From the NCBI GenBank assembly GCA_002338505.1, contig DDIK01000084.1, positions 1 through 13,931 of the forward strand: a stretch of DNA of 13,931 nt. The letters run 5' to 3'. Position 1 is the stretch's first letter; each line of letters begins with the position of its first letter. Source of the DNA: Bacteriovorax sp. UBA1852. Lineage in GTDB: Bacteria > Bdellovibrionota > Bacteriovoracia > Bacteriovoracales > Bacteriovoracaceae. A model generated the notes under the pieces. It was not told the origin of the DNA and made no database searches. It saw only the letters and a list, made by a program, of their open reading frames with translations. A program made the translations under genes and the position numbers. Of the stretch, positions 6,709 to 13,931 are shown piece after piece.

Positions 6709-6861
6709 TTATTTTAGACCTGCGCCCCAGAATTTCCAAGTTAAAAAAAAGAGGAGGCAAGGGAAGCCTACGATAACAACGAGAAGTAGTAAATTAAACA
6801 TTCGACCTTCAAATGTAATTTCTTTTTTTTCTTCTTCGATATTTTCTTGTTCTAATGACAT
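6709..6861 (-). CDS. 50-residue single-span membrane protein at the end of the cbb3 operon
   Basis: This short gene reads ATG at 6861-6859 to TAA at 6711-6709. Its product begins MSLEQENIEEEKKEITFEGR, a highly charged N-terminal tail, then one membrane helix (about residues 22-41, LLLLVVIVGFPCLLFFL), and ends TWKFWGAGLK. Its start overlaps the last 10 bases of the TauE/SafE gene, and AGAGGGA lies 5 bases before the ATG, a strong and correctly spaced ribosome site. It ends 4 bases before the dehydrogenase gene. Position, ribosome site and a clean helix make it very likely real. It is not CcoQ, CcoS or a normal FixH/CcoH, which is ~150 residues with a periplasmic domain. It may be a small accessory or assembly subunit of the oxidase; that is inference. 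Confidence 0.8.
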   Translation of the reverse strand: MSLEQENIEEEKKEITFEGRMFNLLLLVVIVGFPCLLFFLTWKFWGAGLK

Positions 6862-7568
6862 GACATTCCCTCTGGTATGACATAGTAAAAGTTGTATAAA
6901 CGATAACTAATCGTAAATAGTCCTATTAAAATGAATATACTTGATAAAAGACGCGGGGCCTTTAGCTGTAATGGTTTTATATATTTTCTAATGAGAAGAG
7001 GTGCAAAGCTTAAGGCAGGTGTCGTTCCTAACCAAAATGCCGTAATGAAAGCACCAGCATAGAATATACTTGTGGTTGTTAAAGACATAATAAGCACAAC
7101 CCACAAAAAACCACATGGAAGTAATGCGCTCATCGCACCAATTGAGAATGATCTTAATAAATTAAAGTTATAAAACTTTGAAAAAATCATCTGCCATAGC
7201 TTCTTATAAGTTTCTTGGTACCACTTAGATATCATGGTCTCTCTTTTTCTGTTCTTTATAAAGTCTTTTAGTCCAATAAATATAAATGTTAATCCTATAA
7301 ATAGCGCGGAATATAGTTTTAGGTTTTGATTTTCTTTAACACCACTCAACTCTAGTCCTAACTGAGGAATGAGAACACCTAGACTTAAATATCCAATTAA
7401 GCGACCTATGTGATAGAGTGAAACTTCTCGTCTGTTCTTTGTTGTCGCAGTAACGACACCCCCGCACATTCCAAGGCAATGACCAGAGCCTAAAAGGCCT
7501 GTCGTAAGTCCTAGTATCATGAGGCCATAGAGAGATAAATGATTTAGTTCATCTAATTGGGCCAACAA
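6852..7568 (-). CDS. TauE/SafE (DsbD/UreH-like) membrane protein of the cbb3 operon
   Basis: This 238-residue protein has six or seven membrane helices and belongs to the sulfite-exporter TauE/SafE, urease-accessory-UreH-like transmembrane group (DsbD-like fold). Signatures are GSGHCLGMCGG (27-37, cysteines C31 and C35) in the first helix and LLPCGFLW (149-156, C152) in a later helix. These cysteines are placed like those of thiol or copper transporters related to DsbD and CcdA. Genes of this type often follow ccoG in oxidase clusters, and a role in copper supply or thiol transfer to the oxidase is inferred. The C-terminus GMSCH adds Met, Cys and His as possible copper ligands. The start is one of two adjacent TTG codons, preceded by AGAGGTG with good spacing, and overlaps ccoG by 20 bases. 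Confidence 0.88.
   Translation of the reverse strand: MLAQLDELNHLSLYGLMILGLTTGLLGSGHCLGMCGGVVTATTKNRREVSLYHIGRLIGYLSLGVLIPQLGLELSGVKENQNLKLYSALFIGLTFIFIGLKDFIKNRKRETMISKWYQETYKKLWQMIFSKFYNFNLLRSFSIGAMSALLPCGFLWVVLIMSLTTTSIFYAGAFITAFWLGTTPALSFAPLLIRKYIKPLQLKAPRLLSSIFILIGLFTISYRLYNFYYVIPEGMSCH
6867..6873 (-). promoter_or_regulatory. Shine-Dalgarno AGAGGGA for the 50-residue gene
   Basis: The minus strand reads AGAGGGA, five bases, then ATG at 6861. It lies inside the last codons of the TauE/SafE gene. This site is the main evidence that the short downstream frame is translated. Confidence 0.65.
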
Positions 7569-8952
7569 TTTTCACCTCTTTGATAACTTTTTCTAGGTTT
7601 TGAGTTTCAATTATATGAAACTCAATTGCTCTAGATCCATTTTTAAGTAATTCTTTATCAAACTTTAGAAACACGTTTACACGCGTGTGATTCTTATTGA
7701 TTTTAAAAGGATTCTTTTGCATTTTTATTTCTGATTTTGCTTGAATCTCTTTAGGCAAAACTTCAATCTTAATCTCTTTCTCTTTTACTTCACCACTTTG
7801 ATCTAGTGTAATTTGAAAATGATTAAGAATTTTATCTTCTTTTTTAAGGACTTTAAATGGTGTGCCTGGACCACGAAGGACAGTCGCCATAAGTTTAGTT
7901 GACTCATTTAGGCTATAGATAAATCCCGTTAGTAAGGCGATAATGGCCAGAAGATAAATAATATTTCGAGGTCTAAGAATTTTAGATTCTTTACCGTCAA
8001 TATTGGACTCAGTATCATAGCGAATCAATCCAGTCTCTCGACCAGTTCTTGTCATAATATCGTCACAAGCATCGATACAATTTGTACAAGCGATACACTC
8101 TAGCTGAACGCCTCTTCTAATATCAATACCAGTAGGGCAGGCCCTTACACATGCAAAGCAGTCTACACAATCTCCATGTTCTTCTGGCTTTTGACCAGGC
8201 TCTCTTCTGGGCTCACCTCTTTTATTATCATAGAGAATTGCAAGTGAGTTCTCATCCATCATGACACTTTGAAGTCTTCCATATGGACAGGCTATGATAC
8301 AAAATTGCTCTCTAAACCAGCCAAAATCAAGAAATATAATCGCTGTGATGAGATTCATCGCGATAAATAAACCTAAGTGTTTTGTTGGGTTTTGTGTTGA
8401 GATATCCAAGAGGTAATGTGTTCCAACAAAATATCCTAGAAATGTATGTGAAATATGGAGTGAAACTAAGAGAAAAAGTAACCACTTTATTGATCTTCTA
8501 ATTATTTTATCAGTATCCCAAGACCTTTCGTCGAGTTTTTTTCGTTTTCGAGCGTTACCTTCCACGAATACTTCTATTTTTCTAAAAATGGTATCTATAA
8601 AGACAGTCTGAGGACACGCCCAGCCACACCATACTCGGCCCCAAATACTTGTTATAAATCCTATCGTAAAAACAAAACCTAAGAGTAGGAAGAGAATCAT
8701 TGGTGCATTATGAGCATAGAATGTATTGGTGAAAAACGTAAATTCTCTTTTAGAGATATCTAAGAGAATTGACTGCTTTCCACCAATCTTAATCCATGGA
8801 AGAACTAAGTAGATAAATATAAGAAACCAGTAGAAATACATTCTTCTTGTTTTCCACTTTCCTTCAACTTCTTCAGGAAATAGGAATTGCCGAGAACCAT
8901 CTTCTTTTGTGGTTCCAAGTCTCGATTCATGTAAGTCAAACTTGTTGCTCAT
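7549..8952 (-). CDS. ccoG: CcoG/FixG/RdxA, polyferredoxin of cbb3 oxidase biogenesis
   Basis: This 467-residue inner-membrane iron-sulfur protein is associated with cbb3 oxidase maturation; work on CcoG elsewhere indicates that it reduces Cu(II) to Cu(I) for the oxidase. The sequence shows membrane segments at about 39-56, 85-104, 155-175 and 193-211. It has the NapH-like CGWACPQTVF (C109, C113) and CIIACPYGRLQ (C218, C222) motifs, two 4Fe-4S ferredoxin motifs (C262, C265, C268, C272 and C286, C289, C292, C296), another membrane helix at about 331-348, and a C-terminal periplasmic Ig-like FixG domain. Length and motif order are normal for the family. AGAAGGAT lies just before the ATG, 9 bases after the ccoP stop, and its end overlaps the next gene by 20 bases. 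Confidence 0.96.
   Translation of the reverse strand: MSNKFDLHESRLGTTKEDGSRQFLFPEEVEGKWKTRRMYFYWFLIFIYLVLPWIKIGGKQSILLDISKREFTFFTNTFYAHNAPMILFLLLGFVFTIGFITSIWGRVWCGWACPQTVFIDTIFRKIEVFVEGNARKRKKLDERSWDTDKIIRRSIKWLLFLLVSLHISHTFLGYFVGTHYLLDISTQNPTKHLGLFIAMNLITAIIFLDFGWFREQFCIIACPYGRLQSVMMDENSLAILYDNKRGEPRREPGQKPEEHGDCVDCFACVRACPTGIDIRRGVQLECIACTNCIDACDDIMTRTGRETGLIRYDTESNIDGKESKILRPRNIIYLLAIIALLTGFIYSLNESTKLMATVLRGPGTPFKVLKKEDKILNHFQITLDQSGEVKEKEIKIEVLPKEIQAKSEIKMQKNPFKINKNHTRVNVFLKFDKELLKNGSRAIEFHIIETQNLEKVIKEVKIVGPIR
7573..7579 (-). promoter_or_regulatory. Shine-Dalgarno AGAGGTG for the TTG start of the TauE/SafE gene
   Basis: AGAGGTG on the minus strand lies inside the final codons of ccoG, four bases before the first of two consecutive TTG codons (7568-7563). 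It supports an unusual TTG start and translation coupled to ccoG. Confidence 0.55.
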
Positions 8953-8961
8953 AATATCCTT

Positions 8962-9570
8962 CTATTTTAATTCCACGCCTTGTGGCTCTTTCGCTTCGCT
9001 TGGGTTTGTTCCATTAAGACTTATGACATATGAAACGACAGACATCATCTCTTCTTTAGAAAGCATCTCTGCCCATGCTGGCATTCCATTATCTTCAACA
9101 CCCTTAAATACTACTGTGTATACTTCTTTAGGATCAAAGGACTTAATGTTTAGCCAAAACTTATCAGTTAAGTTGGGGCCAATATCACCACGTCCACCTT
9201 CAGCGTGACAAGATAAGCAATTTTCTTCATAGACTGTAAAACCCTTCTTAATTCCATCTCTTTCTTTTACAAATGCGAGGTATTCTTCTATTTCAAAGTT
9301 TCCACTCTTTGCCTTTTCAGCTTCAATTACTTTCCTAACTTGTGAATACTCAGCCTCATATTCTTCTTGAAGTGTAGGCCCATCCATCATGACATAATAC
9401 ATAAAGTATACTGCTGCGACGAATATTGAAACCGCCCATATTCCACTCCACCAACTTGGGAGTGGATGATTCAGTTCTTGTATACCATCATAGTCATGAT
9501 CGAGGACGAGGTGCTTCTCATCTTCAATAATAGTATTTCCTATTTCGTTATCTTCTTTTTTTAAAGTCAT
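8962..9570 (-). CDS. ccoP: CcoP, short mono-heme cytochrome c subunit of cbb3 oxidase
   Basis: CcoP passes electrons from periplasmic donors to the oxidase core. This 202-residue version has the typical N-terminus DYDGIQELNHPLPSWW (26-41), one membrane anchor (about 43-62), a charged linker (65-108) and a single cytochrome c domain. That domain carries CLSCH (C118, C121, H122), GDIGPNLTD (128-136) and the likely axial methionine M163 in NGMPAW. Textbook CcoP is about 300 residues with two c-type hemes; only one CxxCH exists here, and the frame is intact, so this is a genuinely short mono-heme form like that seen in some Bacteroidota and relatives. It starts within the ccoQ stop (ATGA) and has GGAG upstream. 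Confidence 0.95.
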   Translation of the reverse strand: MTLKKEDNEIGNTIIEDEKHLVLDHDYDGIQELNHPLPSWWSGIWAVSIFVAAVYFMYYVMMDGPTLQEEYEAEYSQVRKVIEAEKAKSGNFEIEEYLAFVKERDGIKKGFTVYEENCLSCHAEGGRGDIGPNLTDKFWLNIKSFDPKEVYTVVFKGVEDNGMPAWAEMLSKEEMMSVVSYVISLNGTNPSEAKEPQGVELK

Positions 9571-9731
9571 TTCTCTTTCTCCAATATTCCATTACTAATC
9601 TCTTCGTAAAGATCTTTACTACCTCTTCTGTAGCTCCAGATTAAAATTCCTACGAAGACTAGTAAAAAGCACATCAGTCCGATTGAAGGTAAAACTGATA
9701 AGTCCATATTCGCAAATACTTCTTTTCTCAT
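9567..9731 (-). CDS. ccoQ: CcoQ/FixQ, small cbb3 oxidase subunit
   Basis: This 54-residue protein runs from ATG 9731-9729 to TGA 9569-9567. It has a short N-terminus, one membrane helix (about residues 14-32, ending in GILIWSY), a basic RRGSK patch and an acidic helical tail (DLYEEISNGILEKEK). This is the standard CcoQ layout, including the Trp-x-Tyr end of the helix and a KDLYEE-type tail. Its start overlaps the ccoNO stop by ATGA and its stop overlaps the ccoP start by ATGA, with AAAGGAG five bases before the ATG. CcoQ stabilises CcoP in the complex. The identification rests on gene position, size and topology. Confidence 0.9.
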   Translation of the reverse strand: MRKEVFANMDLSVLPSIGLMCFLLVFVGILIWSYRRGSKDLYEEISNGILEKEK

Positions 9732-11887
9732 TTCATCTCCTTTAGTTCACTTCTTGCCTTGTCGACACCAAGCCTCTGTAGATATGCAATGAGGGCGATG
9801 ATTTGCTTATCTTGCATTTTCATCTGCACACCATCTTTGGCCAGCTCTTTTGTGATCTCAGTTGCCTGCTTTGCTGCATCTGAGTAGGCATTCTTAATCT
9901 GCTCGTCAGTGTATGGAACTCCAAGAGCGGCCATAACCTTAAGCTTCTTATTGATAACCTTTAAATTAGTCTTTTTCTTATATAACCACCCATAGTTTGG
10001 CATAATTGACTTAGGAGTTACTTCTCTTGGGTCAAGCATATGTCTGTAATGCCACATATGATTATACTTTCCACCAAGTCTTGCGAGATCTGGTCCGATT
10101 CTTCTTGATCCCCACTGAAATGGTCTATCATAAACAGACTCAGCTGCAGTTGAAGGAGATCCATATCTTAGTTTTTCAGAGACCTGTGGTCTAACTTGTT
10201 GTGAGTGACATACATAACAACCCTCTTTGATGTAGATGTCACGACCAGCAATTTCTAGTGCAGAGTAGGGTTTGATCTCTGGGTTCTTCTCAACAAATTG
10301 ATCAGATGTTAAAGATGGAACAATTTCAATCACACTTCCAACGAGTATCGCCATGAGTGATAAAACAGAAAAGAGTATAGGCATTCCTTCAAGCTTTCTA
10401 TGTCCACTTTCGTGTTCATCATGATTTTTAAGCTCCTTAAGTGGAATTGCTGCATAGACTTCATCTTCTCCTGAATTATCTGCATTTTTTACAGTCATAT
10501 AGATATTGTAAATCAGTACAATGAATCCAAAGAGTACAAGTACGCCACCAAAGGCTCTTACCCAATACATTGGTAATATTTTAACAACAGTTTCAATAAA
10601 GTTTGGATATACTAGTCTTCCAGACTCATCAACAGCTCTCCACATGAGTCCTTGCGTAATCCCTGCGGCCCACATACTCATCATATAAAGTAGTAGTCCA
10701 ATCGTAGCAGTCCAAAATTGTGCTGTTGCCATTTTGATTGAATAAAGCTTTGTTTTATAGATCTTAGGGACTAGGTAATAAAGAACTCCAGAAATCATCA
10801 TGTAGTTCCAACCAATTGTTCCTGCATGAACGTGTCCAACGATCCAATCTGTAAAGTGACCTAAGTAATTTACCGATTTAATTGAAAGTAGTGGTCCTTC
10901 AAAAGTTGCCATCCCGTAGAATGTAACCCCTGTGGCCATAAACTTTAGAACAGGATCTGTTCTTACTTTATCCCAAACCCCTCTAAGAGTAAGTAGACCA
11001 TTGATCATCCCACCCCATGACGGCATCCATAACATAATGGAAAAAACCATACCAAGTGTCTGTACCCAGTCAGGAGTTGCAGAGTAGAGAAGGTGGTGAG
11101 GCCCTGCCCAGATGTAGATAAATACAAGTGACCAGAAGTGTATAATTGATAATCTATAACTATAGACAGGACGATTTGCCGCCTTAGGAATGAAATAGTA
11201 CATAATTCCTAAAAATGGTGTTGTTAAAAAGAATGCAACAGCATTATGTCCATACCACCATTGCACGAGGGCATCTTGAACACCAGCATAGACCGGATAA
11301 GACTTCATAAAACTTACAGGAAGTGATATTGAATTAACAATATGTAGAACAGCGACTGTAACGATAGTTGCAATGTAAAACCATAGGGCAACATATATAT
11401 GTTTCTCTCTTCTTTTTACAAGCGTTCCAAAAAAGTTGATGGCAAATACAACCCATATTACAGCAATTGCAATATCAATAGGCCATTCAAGTTCAGCATA
11501 TTCTTTACCAGTTGTTAGACCAAGAGGAAGTGTTACTGCCGCTGCAACGATAATAAGTTGCCAACCCCAAAAGTGCAGCTTGGAAAGAATATCGTTAAAC
11601 ATTCTCGTCTTACAAAGCCTCTGGGTAGAATAGTAGACACCCGCAAATATAGCATTACCTACAAAGGCAAAAATCGCAGAATTTGTGTGCAGTGGTCTTA
11701 ATCTTCCGAATGTTGTGAATTCAACACCCAGATTTAATTTCCAATAGGCCAATTGAAAGGCAATTGTGACACCTAGAAATAGTGCAACTGCACCCCATAG
11801 TAGTGTGGCCCAAATAAACCATTTCGTTATTTTGTCATCATAACGAAATTCTTCAAGGGGACCAGTGTAAGCTTCAGAGCTACTCAT
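9728..11887 (-). CDS. ccoNO: CcoN-CcoO fusion: cbb3 oxidase catalytic subunit joined to the mono-heme cytochrome c subunit
   Basis: This 719-residue protein joins two normally separate subunits. Residues 1-~465 are CcoN, the heme-copper core that reduces oxygen: low-spin heme ligand region RPLHTN (H67), CuB ligands H214 (WWYGHNAV), H264 and H265 (WAGPHH), and the heme-binding GHVHAGTIGWN (H352, H354), with about 12 membrane helices. Y258 just before the HH pair fits the active-site tyrosine. After a charged linker (~466-500) comes CcoO: a membrane anchor (~502-523, followed by EIVP), CYVCHSQQVRP (C557, C560, H561), RRIGPDLARLGGKYN (595-609) and axial M629 in PKSIMPNYGW. No ligand is missing. 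The start has AAAAGGAT and overlaps ccoS by 8 bases. Fused ccoNO is known in several lineages. Confidence 0.97.
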   Translation of the reverse strand: MSSSEAYTGPLEEFRYDDKITKWFIWATLLWGAVALFLGVTIAFQLAYWKLNLGVEFTTFGRLRPLHTNSAIFAFVGNAIFAGVYYSTQRLCKTRMFNDILSKLHFWGWQLIIVAAAVTLPLGLTTGKEYAELEWPIDIAIAVIWVVFAINFFGTLVKRREKHIYVALWFYIATIVTVAVLHIVNSISLPVSFMKSYPVYAGVQDALVQWWYGHNAVAFFLTTPFLGIMYYFIPKAANRPVYSYRLSIIHFWSLVFIYIWAGPHHLLYSATPDWVQTLGMVFSIMLWMPSWGGMINGLLTLRGVWDKVRTDPVLKFMATGVTFYGMATFEGPLLSIKSVNYLGHFTDWIVGHVHAGTIGWNYMMISGVLYYLVPKIYKTKLYSIKMATAQFWTATIGLLLYMMSMWAAGITQGLMWRAVDESGRLVYPNFIETVVKILPMYWVRAFGGVLVLFGFIVLIYNIYMTVKNADNSGEDEVYAAIPLKELKNHDEHESGHRKLEGMPILFSVLSLMAILVGSVIEIVPSLTSDQFVEKNPEIKPYSALEIAGRDIYIKEGCYVCHSQQVRPQVSEKLRYGSPSTAAESVYDRPFQWGSRRIGPDLARLGGKYNHMWHYRHMLDPREVTPKSIMPNYGWLYKKKTNLKVINKKLKVMAALGVPYTDEQIKNAYSDAAKQATEITKELAKDGVQMKMQDKQIIALIAYLQRLGVDKARSELKEMK
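9737..9743 (-). promoter_or_regulatory. Shine-Dalgarno AAAGGAG for ccoQ
   Basis: AAAGGAG on the minus strand, inside the last codons of ccoNO, lies five bases ahead of the ccoQ ATG. It fixes the start of this very short gene. Confidence 0.65.
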
Positions 11888-12062
11888 CTTTTAATCCTTT
11901 TGTTACGTCTCTTTTAGTTAGTATATTGTCATCAAATAACATTCTCTTTGCAGGTGTTTCGAGATCATCGTATTGACCTGATTTTGTTGCCCATATGAAA
12001 AATGCCACAAAACTTGCAGCTAAGATAAGAGCGATGGGTAAGAGGAAGTATATTATTTCCAT
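11880..12062 (-). CDS. ccoS: CcoS/FixS, cbb3 oxidase maturation protein
   Basis: This 60-residue protein has one N-terminal membrane helix (about 4-25) followed by the diagnostic CcoS segment GQYDDLETPAKRMLFDD (29-45). CcoS is needed for insertion of heme and copper into the CcoN subunit. AAAGGA lies six bases before the ATG, inside the final codons of ccoI, which it overlaps by 10 bases. Its own stop overlaps ccoNO by 8 bases. Length and motif are normal for the family. Confidence 0.95.
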   Translation of the reverse strand: MEIIYFLLPIALILAASFVAFFIWATKSGQYDDLETPAKRMLFDDNILTKRDVTKGLKDE

Positions 12063-13931
12063 ATCTTTCCTTTGTTGATTTCTCTTATCTTCTTAGTTCC
12101 TATTAGTGTTGATATGACAACGGTAAATGAGCTCATTGGCATAAAGACAGCTGCGAAAAGTGGCGTTATATGGCCTGTAAGTGCTAGACCAATGCCGATA
12201 AAGTTATAGGAAATTGAAAAAATCAGATTTCTCTTAATTAGTTTTATCGTCTCATTTGAGATGACAAAGAGGTCTCTAATTTTTGTTATGTCTGGTGTCG
12301 TGAGATATATATCACTGACATCTAATGCCATATCAACTGCGCCACCTATGCTTACACCAACTTCAGCTTTCTTTAGTGCGATAGAGTCATTTGCGCCATC
12401 GCCTACCATCATAACATTTGATAAATCATCGACAATCATTGCTTTGTCATCAGGAGAGAGTCCTGCGTTGATGTTGTGCTCATGAATACCTATTTTCTTT
12501 GATACTGACTGTGCCACACTTTCGTGATCGCCAGTTGCCAGGTGTACTTCACAATATTGTGAAACTTCGCTTATAAAGTCTTTTGCATTTTTCTTAATCT
12601 CATCACCTAAAATACATAGACATATGAGCTGTTCATTCTTTTGACCTATGTATAAACCAACTTGAGTGAAGTCTTTATACTGAAGATTAAGGTCGTCTCT
12701 TCTTGGTTTGCCTATTCTAAAGTGTTCTCCCTCAAAGCTTCCACTGATACCTGTACCTGGAGTTTCTCTTAGATCGTCAAAAAATACCGTTTGATGATTA
12801 TACTTTGAATAATGTTCTTTTAGGGAAGCCGCGATGGGATGATAAGACTGTGCTTCAAGGCCTATAATAAGGGAGCGAATATATTCAAGACTATATTTCT
12901 TTGAAACTTCCTCATGAATGAGTCCAAACTGACCTTTCGTTAATGTTCCCGTCTTGTCGAGAATGAGATTTTCTATCTTACTTACTTTTTCTAGCGCCTC
13001 TTCATTTTTTACAAAGACTTCTTTGTTCTTTAAAATATTAAGACTTTTTAAAAAAGAGAGAGGTGTCGCTAGTGCAAGGGCACATGGACATGCAACGATA
13101 GTCACAGCTAGAGAGATCTCAAGCGCATAGTAGAAGTCAGTCGTGAAATAGTAATAAATGAAACTTCCAAGCATTAAGCCTATGACAAGAACTGTGAAAT
13201 ATTTGGCGATATTATCTGTAAGAGAGACAATTTTACCTCGTTTAGAGTGTGAGAGGCCCAGTTTATCTAAAAGCTTTCCAAGTTCAGTATGTTCATTTAT
13301 CGCAGTTACGTTCATCTCTAAGTTATTGCTGATTAGCTTTGATCCAGCTTTAATTTGATCACCAGTTCTCTTTTGAATAGGCTTACTTTCGCCTGTCAAA
13401 ATTGAATTACTAACTAAGGCCATAGGGCTTAGAAGTTTTCCATCGAATTGAATTGTTTGACCACCATCAATACTTATGTGATCTCCATTTTTAATTTCTG
13501 AAGAAGCTTTTTGAATATAAGAATTCTTTTCTTTTACTTTAATACCTGTCGTTTTAAAATATGAGCTTTCCATACTTGTTTGAGTTGTTTTTCTTAGTGA
13601 TACCTTTAAAAGATAGCGTGAAGAAAGTATGAGAAAAATTAAAGCGCTAATCGAATCGTAATAGAGGTGATCGCTACCGATATATTGATTATATAATGAG
13701 ATGGCATAGGCCATAATAATTGCAATCGATAGTGGAATATCAATTGAAACCGTCTTCATTTTTATTGATGATAAGGAGTTCTTATAAAATGGTGTCGCAC
13801 AATAGAGTATTACAGGCATAGTAAGTAGTCCACTTATCCAGTTAAACATCTCTCGATACTCACCACTTGCACCTGCATAATTAGAGACGGCAAATATCAT
13901 AATATTTCCTAGAGCTGCACCTGCAACTCCA
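12053..13931 (-). CDS. ccoI: CcoI/FixI copper-transporting P1B-type ATPase, N-terminus beyond the right edge
   Basis: This copper-exporting P-type ATPase supplies copper for cbb3 oxidase assembly. The first ATG in view is at 13900, but the frame stays open to the window end (about 10 more codons, GVAGAALGNI), so the true N-terminus, normally with a metal-binding domain and the first helices, lies outside. Counting from that ATG: actuator TGES (169-172), the copper-binding CPC (271-273) in the sixth core helix, phosphorylated D315 in DKTGT, the P1B-specific HP (354-355), PGTGISG (381-387), TGD (456-458) and GDGAND (500-505), then two C-terminal helices. All catalytic residues are present. It is the first visible gene of the oxidase operon and overlaps ccoS by 10 bases. 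Confidence 0.95.
   Translation of the reverse strand, partial: GVAGAALGNIMIFAVSNYAGASGEYREMFNWISGLLTMPVILYCATPFYKNSLSSIKMKTVSIDIPLSIAIIMAYAISLYNQYIGSDHLYYDSISALIFLILSSRYLLKVSLRKTTQTSMESSYFKTTGIKVKEKNSYIQKASSEIKNGDHISIDGGQTIQFDGKLLSPMALVSNSILTGESKPIQKRTGDQIKAGSKLISNNLEMNVTAINEHTELGKLLDKLGLSHSKRGKIVSLTDNIAKYFTVLVIGLMLGSFIYYYFTTDFYYALEISLAVTIVACPCALALATPLSFLKSLNILKNKEVFVKNEEALEKVSKIENLILDKTGTLTKGQFGLIHEEVSKKYSLEYIRSLIIGLEAQSYHPIAASLKEHYSKYNHQTVFFDDLRETPGTGISGSFEGEHFRIGKPRRDDLNLQYKDFTQVGLYIGQKNEQLICLCILGDEIKKNAKDFISEVSQYCEVHLATGDHESVAQSVSKKIGIHEHNINAGLSPDDKAMIVDDLSNVMMVGDGANDSIALKKAEVGVSIGGAVDMALDVSDIYLTTPDITKIRDLFVISNETIKLIKRNLIFSISYNFIGIGLALTGHITPLFAAVFMPMSSFTVVISTLIGTKKIREINKGKIWK

Noticed and set aside
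6680..6880. A 66-codon open frame on the plus strand and a GAGGAGG sequence near 6751
   Set aside because: Both are the complement of the minus-strand 50-residue gene and the dehydrogenase start; the minus-strand reading has a better ribosome site and a sensible membrane helix.
8909..9208. A 99-codon open frame on the plus strand opposite ccoG and ccoP
   Set aside because: It lies entirely against two well-identified genes, has no ribosome site I can see, and its protein has no coherent domain.
9205..9219. Mono-heme CcoP as a frameshifted or truncated diheme gene
   Set aside because: The frame is intact from start to stop, junctions with ccoQ and ccoG are tight, and no second CxxCH remnant is present.

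Overview
This is a compact, AT-rich, protein-coding window with no rRNA, tRNA, CRISPR array, transposase or recombinase visible. Strong Shine-Dalgarno sites (AAGGAG, GAGGA, AGAGGG), a consensus-like sigma70 promoter, a fused CcoN-CcoO oxidase subunit and a short single-heme CcoP suggest a low-GC Gram-negative bacterium. My best guess is the Bdellovibrionota, Bacteriovorax/Halobacteriovorax type. Bacteroidota also carry fused ccoNO, but their genes usually lack good Shine-Dalgarno sites. The lineage is inference.

Left half (1-6084): loosely related single genes, alternating in strand and packed end to end. In order these are a left-truncated unknown protein (+), a CobB-type sirtuin (-), a YdjM-like membrane metal-dependent hydrolase (+), an alpha/beta-hydrolase esterase (-), a 96-residue orphan (+), a dolichol/phytol-kinase-like membrane protein (-), a CPA2-type antiporter with C-terminal CBS domains (-), and a 158-residue membrane-anchored conserved protein (+) with a good promoter. 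All four convergent junctions have overlapping 3' ends, so none has an intergenic terminator.

Right half (13931-6081, all minus strand): one tightly coupled cbb3 cytochrome oxidase operon read from the right edge leftwards. The order is ccoI (copper P-type ATPase, N-terminus outside the window), ccoS, ccoNO fusion, ccoQ, ccoP, ccoG, a TauE/SafE (DsbD-like) membrane protein, a 50-residue single-span membrane protein, and a short-chain-dehydrogenase-like gene. Six of the eight junctions overlap and the other two are gaps of 4 and 9 bases. Two short genes, ccoQ (9567-9731) and the 50-residue gene (6709-6861), are easy to miss but each has a strong ribosome binding site. CcoI exports copper, CcoS is needed for cofactor insertion, CcoNO/Q/P form the oxidase, CcoG is a membrane Fe-S protein linked to copper reduction, and the TauE/SafE protein probably helps copper or thiol handling. 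No ccoH/fixH gene is visible.

The most interesting points are the 50-residue protein in the oxidase operon, the reduced oxidase (fused CcoNO with a mono-heme CcoP and no CcoH), the antiporter that appears to have lost the acidic ion-binding pair, the run of overlapping convergent gene ends, and two divergent gene pairs that seem to share back-to-back -10 elements with one side leaderless. I did not find a clearly new multi-gene system; most of the window is recognisable housekeeping and respiratory content.
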